From: Bradyrhizobium sp. CCGUVB4N
Lineage (GTDB): Bacteria; Pseudomonadota; Alphaproteobacteria; Rhizobiales; Xanthobacteraceae
DNA length: 64,000 nucleotides
Direction of reading: 5' to 3'
Assembly (NCBI RefSeq): GCF_024199945.1
Contig: NZ_JANADP010000001.1
Coordinates: 5,332,001 to 5,396,000 of the forward strand
Both the position numbers and the translations under genes were made by a program. This document shows positions 25,699-33,785 of the stretch, piece by piece (within the stretch, counting starts at the first letter, position 1; each line of letters starts with the position of its first letter). Under the pieces are notes generated by a model. The model was not told the DNA's origin and did no database searches. It saw only the letters and a list, made by a program, of their open reading frames with translations.

Positions 25699-27261
25699 TT
25701 AAGGCGGTGCGACCTCGAGATCGTCCTCGAGCGTGATCTTCTCGAAATCGGTCACCAGCGCGTCGATCCGCACATGCCAGCGGCCGGCGAAGGGCAGCTC
25801 GACCTTGCGGACGTGCCAATAGCCGTCAGGCCCGAGCTTGGCGTCGCGCTCCATCGGTTCGATGTCGCGCTCGGGCAGGCTAAGCGTCAGAGTAGCCTCC
25901 TTGGCCTTCAGCGGCGTCGCCTCGCCGGTCATGAGCTGGAGCACGAAATCGTCAACGCCGGCCTTGCCCGGCGACACCAGCACCTGGAACATGGCTTTGT
26001 CGGTGTGGATGTGGATTGCCAGCGGCGTCTCCGGAACGATAGTCCGCGGCGGCGGCGTGAAGCGCCAGCCGGCGACGACGGCGAAGATACCGAGCGCGGC
26101 CCCACATTCGAGCAGGATCGAACGCTTGAGCGCAACCGCCGCACCCTGGCCTTTCGCCAGCGCCGGCGTCAGCCGAGTGCGATTGAGCCCGGCGAGCGCC
26201 AGCAGGGACAAGACCAGCGCCAGCTTGACCGAGAGAATGAGCCCATAGCTGGTCTCGACCAGCGCAGAAAACTTTTCCAGCTGGATGACCGCAAGCGTCA
26301 ATCCGGTCAGCGCCAGCGCTGCGACCACCGGCATGGCGATGCGCGAGAAGCGGTTCAAGAGCGGCAGCACCGCCGGCGTCGGCTTCGACAGCAGCGCCGC
26401 GAGCGGTGCCAGCGCGCCGATCCAGAAGGCAACGGCGAGGCCATGGAGAAAGATCGCCGGCCGCGTTAACACCTCGGGCGACGCCGTTGCCGCGTGCCCG
26501 GTGATGGCAAGCGAAAGCCCGACGCCGGTGAACGCAATGACCGCAAGAGCGCGCGCATACCACGCGCGGCCCAGCGCCATCAACGCGAGCAGCATCGCCG
26601 CGATGGCGACGAGCAAGGCGGGGCCAGCGCTGGTCGCGAACGCGATTTTCCAGGGGGCCCCCGTCGTGATCGATGCTGGCGGCAGACCGAGGAGATCGAG
26701 CCCAAGCGCACCGAGAGAGACAATTGCACTCGGGAGGCCAACAAGGAGCGCCGCGCGGGGCACGCTCATGCCCGTCATCGACCACGAGATCCAGCGGGCA
26801 AAGAATACGCCGCCTACACCGACAAACAGTCCGATATAGAGACCGATCCGCGACAGCCAGATCAGCGCGTTCAACCGGCCATCCTCATTGGCCGGAGGCT
26901 GCGTCGCCGTCGGCCTGCCGACCGAGAAGATCACCGATCCCGCGACGGGATGACCGTCCTGCGAGATTACCCGGTAGCTCACGACTGCGGTGCCCTGCGG
27001 CAGGTCCGGCGGCATCGTGATCGAAACGCCCTCGCCTGATGTCGTGACGGTTGCGTCGTCGCGAGCCCTCCCCGCGCCATCGATCAGCTGGATCGCACCG
27101 GGGGTCACCGCCTCGTTGAAGCGCAGCTCCACCGCCTTTGGCGCGCTCGCCAGGATGCTGCCACTCGCCGGCTCGACCGAGATCAGCGCCGCATGCGCCA
27201 ACGCGCCGGTCGAAGTGCCGGCGACGACGAACAGCATCGCGAGCGCAGCGAGACGACGCAT
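25699..27261 (-). CDS. CopC-CopD fusion, copper-binding/import protein
   Basis: A 520-residue fusion. Residues 1-22 are a signal peptide ending GALA, so the mature protein would begin with His23; Asp102 and His104 in SQDGHPVAG complete the copper site of CopC. Residues 125-420 have about eight membrane segments (CopD), with HAATASPEVLTRPAIFLHGLAVAFWIGAL. The last ~110 residues are a periplasmic domain (HIHTDKAMFQVLVSPGKAG) homologous to the small protein at 27800-28228. The ATG at 27261 overlaps the YcnI stop (TAATG). It is the last gene of the copper operon; import across the inner membrane is the likely role. Confidence 0.92.
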   Translation of the reverse strand: MRRLAALAMLFVVAGTSTGALAHAALISVEPASGSILASAPKAVELRFNEAVTPGAIQLIDGAGRARDDATVTTSGEGVSITMPPDLPQGTAVVSYRVISQDGHPVAGSVIFSVGRPTATQPPANEDGRLNALIWLSRIGLYIGLFVGVGGVFFARWISWSMTGMSVPRAALLVGLPSAIVSLGALGLDLLGLPPASITTGAPWKIAFATSAGPALLVAIAAMLLALMALGRAWYARALAVIAFTGVGLSLAITGHAATASPEVLTRPAIFLHGLAVAFWIGALAPLAALLSKPTPAVLPLLNRFSRIAMPVVAALALTGLTLAVIQLEKFSALVETSYGLILSVKLALVLSLLALAGLNRTRLTPALAKGQGAAVALKRSILLECGAALGIFAVVAGWRFTPPPRTIVPETPLAIHIHTDKAMFQVLVSPGKAGVDDFVLQLMTGEATPLKAKEATLTLSLPERDIEPMERDAKLGPDGYWHVRKVELPFAGRWHVRIDALVTDFEKITLEDDLEVAPP

Positions 27262-27779
27262 TACGGCTTGGGCAGAAGCTTCACGCCTGGCGCCGGCGAC
27301 TTGTCCTCGTGCGAACGCGCGGCCCCTTCGGCCGGAATTTCGATCCAGCGGCTGACGCCTTTCTCGCATTCCTGCACCACCGGGAAATACAGCGTGGTGT
27401 CAGGCTTCAAGCTGTCGGTGAGGAAGCTGCTGACGACGAACTCGTCGTAATTCTGGTCCAGCAACTTGCCGCCGGACCAGACCACTTCCTTCACGCCCGA
27501 AGTCAGCTTGTTGCCGTGATAGTCGTAGGCGCTGGCATACTGCCCCTCGACGACATCGACGTTCCAGCCGGCCTTCGGCATCGGCTTCACGGCGATGACG
27601 CCTTCCGGAATCTGCACACGGATCTTGACCGTCGGCGAGCCGGAGCAGCCGTGCGGCACGGCGAACACGGCCTTGTAGGACGCACCGACCGTGGCCTGCT
27701 TGCCTTCGAGATAGACGTGTGCGGCCGCAGGCGATGCGGCAAGCGCAGCCATCACGATCAGCCAGATTCGCTTCGACAT
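27261..27779 (-). CDS. YcnI/DUF1775 copper-binding protein
   Basis: A 172-residue exported protein. The signal peptide (MSKRIWLIVMAALAASPAAA) leaves an N-terminal histidine (HVYLEGKQATVGASYKAVFAVPHGCSGSPT), the start of the YcnI domain, in which the N-terminal His and a conserved Glu bind copper. PKAGWNVDVVEG and FVVSSFLTDSL also fit. The start at 27779 is chosen because it gives a clean signal peptide; an in-frame ATG eight codons earlier is possible. It overlaps CopCD and follows the small domain protein by 20 nt. Confidence 0.9.
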   Translation of the reverse strand: MSKRIWLIVMAALAASPAAAHVYLEGKQATVGASYKAVFAVPHGCSGSPTVKIRVQIPEGVIAVKPMPKAGWNVDVVEGQYASAYDYHGNKLTSGVKEVVWSGGKLLDQNYDEFVVSSFLTDSLKPDTTLYFPVVQECEKGVSRWIEIPAEGAARSHEDKSPAPGVKLLPKP

Positions 27780-27799
27780 GTTTAGCCTCTTCGACACCG

Positions 27800-28228
27800 T
27801 CACTTGATCAGGATCGGTGATTCCACGTTGACATGATCTGCCTCGGAGATCGCAATTCCGAGGCCCAGCATCCAGCGCCCCGGCGTCAATTGCGCGACCT
27901 TCACGCGCCAGCCGTCCTCGCCGTCGCGCCTAGCTTCGACCGGCGTGAGCTTCCGACCCGTCTGCGTGTCCACCAGTGTCACCGACACGGCCTTTGCCGT
28001 GAGCGGCGCCTCGTCCGTCGTTTCGAGTTGGATGGCAATCTCGACCGGACCGGCGCGACCGGGCGAGACCGTAACATTGGCCATCGCCTTCTCGGTATGC
28101 AGATGGGTAAAGAAACTGTCGTCGTCAGCCGCAACGGGTGTTGCCGCGGCCGACAACAATACAGCCGCTCCGAGCACCAGGCTCGTGATGGTTCGACGCA
28201 GGGTCATCTGGGACTTGATCAGCTTCAT
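27800..28228 (-). CDS. Small exported domain protein related to the CopD C-terminal domain
   Basis: A 142-residue protein with a signal peptide (ITSLVLGAAVLLSAAATPVAA) and one domain beginning FFTHLHTEKAMANVTVSPGRAG. This matches the C-terminal domain of the CopC-CopD fusion (IHIHTDKAMFQVLVSPGKAG), and both end in similar beta-rich sequence with GRW. The paired histidines of HLHTEKAM could bind copper, which is inference. The start overlaps the PCu(A)C stop in a TGATG arrangement; a GTG just upstream is an alternative. Confidence 0.8.
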   Translation of the reverse strand: MKLIKSQMTLRRTITSLVLGAAVLLSAAATPVAADDDSFFTHLHTEKAMANVTVSPGRAGPVEIAIQLETTDEAPLTAKAVSVTLVDTQTGRKLTPVEARRDGEDGWRVKVAQLTPGRWMLGLGIAISEADHVNVESPILIK

Positions 28229-28752
28229 CACATCTTCATTCCCGAATGATCGGGCATTTTCTTCATCATCATGCTTCCGCCGCCGCCAGGCGCCTGCGCA
28301 CCGACACCCTGGACGTCGAGCGACACCACGACCTTGCCGGCCTTCTCGAACTCCAGCGTGACCGGCACCTTCTCGCCCTCCTTGAACGCGCCCTTGAGAT
28401 CCTGGAGCATCAGGTGATAGCCGCCCGGCGCGAGCTTCACGGTCTTGCCGGGCTCGATGACGAGCCCCTTGTCCAGCGGGCGCATCTTCATCACGCCATT
28501 GTCCATCGCCATCTCGTGGACCTCGGTCTTCCCGGCGATCTCGGCGGTCACTGCGACGAGCTTGTCGGGCGCCGAGCCCTTGTTCTCGATGGTCAGGAAG
28601 CCGCCAGCGACCTTTGCGCCGCCAGGCGTCGCCCGGCTCCAGGCCTGGGAGATCACGAGATCGCCCGCCTTGACGTCGTCGGCGCGGACGGGAGCCGCGA
28701 TGACAACGGCCGAGAACGCCGCAAGCGTGAAGATGCGTGAGAGTTTGTTCAT
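28228..28752 (-). CDS. PCu(A)C-type periplasmic copper chaperone
   Basis: A 174-residue exported protein. After a signal peptide ending PVRA comes the PCu(A)C fold with candidate ligands His79, Met90, His113 and Met115 in VHEMAMDNGVMKM and GGYHLML. Such proteins deliver Cu(I) to cytochrome oxidase, with Sco proteins. The C-terminus is an added flexible tail after GGGG, rich in methionine, lysine and histidine (MMMKKMPDHSGMKM), likely a second copper site. The start at 28752 is preferred; an upstream in-frame ATG at 28776 would add eight residues. It sits 41 nt after the TonB receptor gene. Confidence 0.93.
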   Translation of the reverse strand: MNKLSRIFTLAAFSAVVIAAPVRADDVKAGDLVISQAWSRATPGGAKVAGGFLTIENKGSAPDKLVAVTAEIAGKTEVHEMAMDNGVMKMRPLDKGLVIEPGKTVKLAPGGYHLMLQDLKGAFKEGEKVPVTLEFEKAGKVVVSLDVQGVGAQAPGGGGSMMMKKMPDHSGMKM

Positions 28753-28793
28753 ATCGATTGCCTTTCTTGTCGCCATTCAGAGTCTACCACCCG

Positions 28794-31253
28794 TCAGAAC
28801 GTGTACTTGCCGGCGAGAACGAAAGTTCGTCCCGGGAACGGATGGAACAGGATGTATTGCTCGTTGAAGAGATTATCGATGCCAAAGTCGAACGCGAAAT
28901 TCTTCGTCGCGTTGTAGTGGATCTTCAAGTCCACAACGAAAAAGTTATCGAAGGCGCCGTAGACGTGCGGGATGATATCCGAATTATCCAACGTCGAATA
29001 CTGCTTGCCGCTGTAGCGCGCCGCAACCGTATAGGCCCAGCTATCATTCGGCCGATAGGTGACGCCGAACTTGGCGCGCCAGTCAGGAACGAAAGGTACG
29101 CGCTTGCCGACGACGCTGGTCGGGCCCTTCCAGTTCGGATCAGAGATGATTCTGGAATCGACGTAAGTGACGCTGCCGAAGACTTGCAGTCCGCTTACCA
29201 GCACATTGTCCTTATCAGCCGACAATTCGACGCCCTGCATTCGGATCGCCGCGACGTTGCCAACCGCCGTCTGCACCGATTGCGCCCCGCTCGCGTCCGT
29301 CACCGTGGTTGATTGCGAGATAAGCGCATTGTTGGTCCGCTCGCCGAACACGGTGAGCCGCACCCGCCCATCGACCCAGCGCCGCTCGAGATTGAGCTCG
29401 CCGGTGAAATCCTGCTCTGGCGACAGCAGCGGATTAGCGAGATAGGTGACACCGCCGACGCTGATGTTCTGGTAGAGCTCGGTCACCGTCGGATAACGGT
29501 AGGCCTCACCGAAATTCGCGGTGACATTCCAGTCCTTGTTGGGATCGAACGACAACGATGCCTTCGGCGAGAAATTGGTCGAGGACAGGCCCGGCTGCCA
29601 CGTCGGCACCGCGGACGTGATGACGCCGGCGCTGGTCGTCGTGGTGTTGAGATTGAAACCCTCGACCGCCTGCCAGCTCTCCAGCCGTCCACCGAGCGTC
29701 AACTTGACCATTGGCGTGATCTTCCAGGCATCCTGTACCCAGAGAGCTTCGGTGCGCGTCTCGCCAACACCGGTCGAATAGAGCTGGCCGTTGCCGGTCG
29801 AGGGCGCATTGAACCAGACGGTCGAGGCATAGACCGGGTTTTCAAGCCGGTAGCGGTCGCCGTGCAGGCCAAAACTGATCTCGTGCGGACCATCGATTCC
29901 GAACGGACGCCAGATGCCCTTGGCGTCAGCGTTCTGCCAGTTGGTGCCGTCCATCCGCGTCACCTTACCGTTCAACGAATAGCCAAGGCCCGGCGGCGCC
30001 ACCACCGTAAAGGGATTGACCAGGGTATCCTCGAGATAGTTGTAACTCGAGGCCGCAAGATCGAAGTCGAACACGCCCTTGGTATCGCTCTTAAGCGAGA
30101 CAGCGTTGCTCATATGGAGCTGATCCCAGGTGTACTTGCTGCTCGCAAAGCTGCCGATGCCGCCGAACGTCGGCAAGCCCGTTGCGGTCGATCTGAGATA
30201 GGTCTGCGGGTCGGAGGTCTGGTGATTGTTCCAGATGCCGAGCGAATACGTCGCCTGCACGAGCGGCGTAATGTCGTAGGCGAGCCGCAGATTGCCGGAG
30301 GTCTGCTGCGAATGCGCCAACGTGCCGGTGCCAACGACGTTGGCAGCGCCGCCCGTCTTGTTGAGCGCGGCAAAGCCGCCTGTCGTGCCAGCCGGGAACG
30401 TCGCATTGGTCGTGTACGTCAGCGGCTGCTGATAACTGTCGAGATGATTGGCGCTGACGAGCCAGGACAGCTTGCCGTCGCGATTGCCTGCAGCAGCGCT
30501 CGTCTGGCTGGTGACATAGGTGTCCTTGGTGCCGTATTGATTCCACGGCATCACCGAGACGGTTTCCTTGGCCACCGCAAAGGGCTTGTCCGGCATCTTG
30601 GACGTGATCAGCAGAACGCCGCCGATGGAATTGCCGGGATAGGCGGCCGCGAACGGACCGTTGAGGAAATCGACCCGCCCGATCGCTTCGGGCGAGATCA
30701 GATTCCATTTCGGCGAAGCGCCGGAGTTGTTGTTGCCGATCAGCGCCGAAATCAGCAGATCGTCATAATAGATCAGCGTCCGCGCACTCGAGTTCAGGCC
30801 CCAGCTTCGCGTCGCGAGCACCGCCTGATTGTCGCCGTCATTGCGCTTCCGCACGAACAGGCTCGGCATATATTTGACGGCGTCCTCGGGGTCCTTGAGG
30901 TTGATGGTCTCGTCGACCTGCTTTGCCGTGATGCTGAAGGACCGCTGCGGCAGTTGATAGCGGGCCACCGCCGCCGGCTGATCGAGCGACGCACGGGCGC
31001 TGCCCGCACCCTGCTCATTGGTTGCAGCCACCGAAGCCGGCTGTTCGGCCACCGGCTTTGCCGAATTCCTCCTGGCGCCTGCGGTTTGCATGGCCGGCTT
31101 GCGCGGCTTGGGTTTCACCGTCGCGGGCGCATCGACGGTCACCGCAGGCAGTTCTCTGGGGCTGCTCTGGGCGAAAACGCCGCTCGACGAGGCAAGCAGC
31201 GCGGCCTGAACGGCAACGAGGCTCACGCCGCAGCGGGCATGACGAGGTAACAT
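28794..31253 (-). CDS. TonB-dependent outer-membrane receptor, probably for copper
   Basis: An 819-residue receptor. A signal peptide ends GVFAQ and is followed by a Pro/Lys-rich linker. The plug has ETINLKDPEDAVKYMPSLFVRKRNDGDNQA and VDFLNGPFAAAYPGNSIGGVLLITSK, and the beta-barrel ends FVLAGKYTF with terminal Phe. The start at 31253 is chosen because AGGA lies 8 nt upstream; a start at 31289 adds 12 residues without such a site. Copper as ligand is inferred from the operon (PCu(A)C, YcnI, CopCD), comparable to the OprC/NosA type of copper receptor. Confidence 0.9.
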   Translation of the reverse strand: MLPRHARCGVSLVAVQAALLASSSGVFAQSSPRELPAVTVDAPATVKPKPRKPAMQTAGARRNSAKPVAEQPASVAATNEQGAGSARASLDQPAAVARYQLPQRSFSITAKQVDETINLKDPEDAVKYMPSLFVRKRNDGDNQAVLATRSWGLNSSARTLIYYDDLLISALIGNNNSGASPKWNLISPEAIGRVDFLNGPFAAAYPGNSIGGVLLITSKMPDKPFAVAKETVSVMPWNQYGTKDTYVTSQTSAAAGNRDGKLSWLVSANHLDSYQQPLTYTTNATFPAGTTGGFAALNKTGGAANVVGTGTLAHSQQTSGNLRLAYDITPLVQATYSLGIWNNHQTSDPQTYLRSTATGLPTFGGIGSFASSKYTWDQLHMSNAVSLKSDTKGVFDFDLAASSYNYLEDTLVNPFTVVAPPGLGYSLNGKVTRMDGTNWQNADAKGIWRPFGIDGPHEISFGLHGDRYRLENPVYASTVWFNAPSTGNGQLYSTGVGETRTEALWVQDAWKITPMVKLTLGGRLESWQAVEGFNLNTTTTSAGVITSAVPTWQPGLSSTNFSPKASLSFDPNKDWNVTANFGEAYRYPTVTELYQNISVGGVTYLANPLLSPEQDFTGELNLERRWVDGRVRLTVFGERTNNALISQSTTVTDASGAQSVQTAVGNVAAIRMQGVELSADKDNVLVSGLQVFGSVTYVDSRIISDPNWKGPTSVVGKRVPFVPDWRAKFGVTYRPNDSWAYTVAARYSGKQYSTLDNSDIIPHVYGAFDNFFVVDLKIHYNATKNFAFDFGIDNLFNEQYILFHPFPGRTFVLAGKYTF

Positions 31254-31339
31254 GGGGACATTCCTGACGCCGGCTTTCTTTCCGGCCATTCGACAGCATC
31301 AATCGCCAACGGGTGAACCAAGGCGATCACGAGAGGTCG

Positions 31340-31726
31340 TCAGGAGAAGTGGGGAGGCCCCCGCGCCTGAGCGCTTGAGCCTTTATGGGCGGCGAGAGCG
31401 GACGCATCCGCCTCATGCCACACCACTCGCGCGGCGTGGCGCAAGGGAACGGAGAGCGTCGCGTGCGGCGGCGAATCGAAGGATGCGTTGGCCTGCGCCA
31501 GGCAACACAGCGCGCAGGCACCGGCATGCGCGGTCGGCGCTCCGTTCTGGTCGTTGGGTGTACCCTGCTCGCTGACGCTGTGGCAGATGACCCCCGCGCC
31601 AAGCGGATCGGCAACGGCCTGGCCGGCCGCCCAGCAGGCGGCGATCGGCGCCAGCACCTGCATCGCCAAAGCGAGCAGGACAACCGGTAAGAATTTTTGC
31701 AGCCGAGCGCGCATCCGCCGAACCAT
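31340..31726 (-). CDS. DUF2946-type small exported protein
   Basis: A 128-residue protein with a hydrophobic signal or anchor (FLPVVLLALAMQVLAPIAACWA) and a cysteine cluster HAGACALCCLAQA, typical of DUF2946 proteins found beside copper genes. ICHSVSEQG and the final HSER-like His-rich half could also bind metal. It is first in the operon, 86 nt before the receptor gene. Start at residue 1 or 5 is open. The function is not known; copper sensing or binding is an inference from context. Confidence 0.78.
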   Translation of the reverse strand: MVRRMRARLQKFLPVVLLALAMQVLAPIAACWAAGQAVADPLGAGVICHSVSEQGTPNDQNGAPTAHAGACALCCLAQANASFDSPPHATLSVPLRHAARVVWHEADASALAAHKGSSAQARGPPHFS

Positions 31727-32144
31727 TCGTTCGTCTGCTAACTAAACACTGCGCCCGCTCCGAGTCGAGATCACATCGCCGCCTTGGTTGGGGAGGCGCA
31801 AACTCCCAAAAAATGTGACCAGCGGACCCCACCGAAGGCGGACGCCCAGCATTTGAGGCAGTTTGGCCACCCTCGCCAATCCACATATTTCTTATATTTG
31901 TCATATGCTTATGGGACAAAAAGCCCGAACATTTCGTCAACTGCTCGAATTTTGAACAATCGTTGCCGAAAATGATGACAAGTGAGAAAAGTTGATCTAG
32001 CATCCCTCTTGCTCAGGCTAGCCGCGAGGTCAAAGTCTGGTGGTCCAAGTCTCGGGAGGAGCCCCTGGCGCGCAAAACGCAGCGTCGCCCCGCCAATCAA
32101 GATCAAATCTTAGAATCGGGGATAATAGGGTCGACACAATTTTT
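31727..32144. other. Intergenic region between the copper operon and the globin gene
   Basis: About 420 nt between divergent genes. The part from 31880 to 31915 is AT-rich for this genome and holds an inverted repeat CATAT...ATATG (about 31883-31907), a plausible promoter or operator for the copper operon. The part from about 31990 to 32144 has no credible reading frame but ends in a strong plus-strand terminator, so it may encode a small RNA or a leader. Confidence 0.5.
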
Positions 32145-32173
32145 GAGCGGGGCTAGGGCCCCGCTCTTTTTTT
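32145..32173 (+). terminator. Strong intrinsic terminator just before the globin gene
   Basis: GAGCGGGGC (32145-32153) pairs perfectly with GCCCCGCTC (32158-32166) around a TAGG loop, followed by seven T. It lies 22 nt before the globin start and no plus-strand protein gene precedes it. It must end either a small RNA or an attenuated leader of the globin transcript. Confidence 0.85.
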
Positions 32174-32195
32174 GTCTTTTGCGGCTGATGGGCCG

Positions 32196-32600
32196 ATGAG
32201 TGCTTCTCCCAACTTGATCGAACAAAGCTTTGAGCTTGTAGCCTCGCGCTGCGCCGATCTCACGCCCCTCATCTATCAACGGCTGTTCAACGAACGTCCC
32301 GAAACGCGGGCGATGTTCCGTTCGCAGGGCAGCGAGTTGGTGATGGGATCGATGCTTGCCCTGACCATCGAGGCGATTCTCGACTTTGCCGGCGAGCGCC
32401 GTGGCCATTTCCGGCTGATCGCCTGCGAAGTCGTCTCGCACGACGGCTATGGCACGCCGCGCGAGCTGTTCATCGCTTTCTTCGCCGTCATCAGGGATAC
32501 GCTGCGCGATCTGCTCGGCGACGAACGGTCAGCCGAGATGGCGCAGGCGTGGGACGCGCTGCTCGCCGAGATCGAGGTCTTCGCTGGCATCGCAGCGTAG
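32196..32600 (+). CDS. Single-domain globin-like protein
   Basis: A 134-residue globin. The opening SPNLIEQSFELVASRCADLTPLIYQRLFNERPETRAMF matches the A-E helices of bacterial single-domain globins, and His82 in SHDGYGTPRELF is the likely proximal haem ligand. AQAWDALLAEIE fits helix H. Such proteins bind oxygen or NO; the specific role is unknown. The ATG at 32196 is the usual family start; an upstream frame adds eight atypical residues. The ribosome-binding site is weak. A terminator directly upstream may control it. Confidence 0.82.
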   Translation: MSASPNLIEQSFELVASRCADLTPLIYQRLFNERPETRAMFRSQGSELVMGSMLALTIEAILDFAGERRGHFRLIACEVVSHDGYGTPRELFIAFFAVIRDTLRDLLGDERSAEMAQAWDALLAEIEVFAGIAA

Positions 32601-32652
32601 CGCTTTGCGCTGCACCAACACGGGCCGCGACGATACCGACGTTGATTGTACG

Positions 32653-32666
32653 TTGAGTGGCATCAA
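32653..32666 (+). promoter_or_regulatory. Possible FNR/FixK-type box before the ribose-type transporter
   Basis: TTGAGTGGCATCAA fits TTGA-N6-TCAA and is centred about 80 nt before the binding-protein start at 32740. The inner bases are less like known FixK sites than those of the two other boxes in this window, so it may be coincidental. Confidence 0.4.
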
Positions 32667-32739
32667 CTCTTGTGAGACACTTTCCGCCTCGGTAGCGCAA
32701 TCAATGACGCGCCGACGATAAAATATATGGGAGCGAGCG

Positions 32740-33762
32740 ATGTCCGGGACGAAAGATTTCTCGACGACGAGGCGCGATCTTCTTCAGGCGGCAGCAACCG
32801 CCGGCGCCGCTACTGCCATCCTCGGCAGCATGGGCATAAATCCAGCACTTGCAGCCGAAGTCGGACGATCCGAGAAGCCGCTGAAGGCGGCGTTCTCCAA
32901 CGCAGGCCTCCAGGCGACCTGGTGCGCACAGGGCAAGCAGGCGGCGGAATTCTGGGGCAAGCTGTTCAATGTCGAGGTCACCTGGTTCGATGGCCAGCTC
33001 GACGCCGTGAAGCAGCGCGCGGCGATCGACAACATGGCCTCGCAGAAATGGGACTTCGTCGCGATCCAGGCCTTCGGTATCGGCACCCTCACCCAGCCCG
33101 TGCAGAAGATGATCGACGCCGGCACGCCTGTCATCGACATGGACACGCTGATTGCGCCGCTCGACCAGATCAACGTCCACTCCTTCCTCGCCCCCGACAA
33201 CGAGTTCATGGGCGCCTCGGTGACGCAGGCGCTGTGCAACGCGATGGGCGGCAAGGGCAAGATCATCATGACCCAGGGCGCGCTCGGCCACACCGGCGCA
33301 CAGGGCCGCGCCAAGGGCTTCAACAACGTCGTCAAGCAATTCCCCGGCATCGAGGTGCTCGACACCCAGCCGGCCGACTGGGACGTCTCCAAGACGGCGC
33401 GGCTCTGGGAAACCTATTTGACCAAATACCCGCAGATCGACGCGGCGTTCTTCCACAATGACGACATGGCGCTTGCGGCCGCCAACATCATGAAGGCGCA
33501 CAACCGCACCAATATCCTGATCGGCGGTGTGGACGCGATGCCGCCGGCGATCCAGGCGGTGAGCGAGGGCCGCATGTTCGCGACCGTACGCAATCCGTCA
33601 TGCCGCATCCATGGCGGCGCGATCATCGCGGGCGTCGCGGCCGTCGCCGGTGGCGAGAAGAGCGGCCAGGGCATCCCCAAGAACGTCGTCACCGACGGTC
33701 CGGTCGTGACCAAGGCCAATGCCGCCGGCATGCAGTGGATGCAGGATCACTTCCTGATCTGA
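32740..33762 (+). CDS. Ribose-type ABC transporter, substrate-binding protein
   Basis: A 340-residue periplasmic binding protein of the RbsB/family 4 type. The N-terminus carries a twin-arginine signal (STTRRDLLQAAATAGAATAILG), unusual for this class, and implies export in folded form by Tat. The core has AAIDNMASQKWDFVAIQAFG and FFHNDDMALAAANIMKAHNR, then GGVDAMPPAIQAV, all typical. It heads a three-gene operon with its own ATPase and permease. The sugar is not predictable. Confidence 0.93.
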   Translation: MSGTKDFSTTRRDLLQAAATAGAATAILGSMGINPALAAEVGRSEKPLKAAFSNAGLQATWCAQGKQAAEFWGKLFNVEVTWFDGQLDAVKQRAAIDNMASQKWDFVAIQAFGIGTLTQPVQKMIDAGTPVIDMDTLIAPLDQINVHSFLAPDNEFMGASVTQALCNAMGGKGKIIMTQGALGHTGAQGRAKGFNNVVKQFPGIEVLDTQPADWDVSKTARLWETYLTKYPQIDAAFFHNDDMALAAANIMKAHNRTNILIGGVDAMPPAIQAVSEGRMFATVRNPSCRIHGGAIIAGVAAVAGGEKSGQGIPKNVVTDGPVVTKANAAGMQWMQDHFLI

Positions 33763-33785
33763 AATCCTCCAAGATCTGATCTTGC

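Noticed and set aside
33770..33784. CAAGATC-T-GATCTTG just before the ribose-type ATPase gene
   Set aside because: A one-base loop cannot form a stable hairpin of this size, and no matching copy was found to support an operator.
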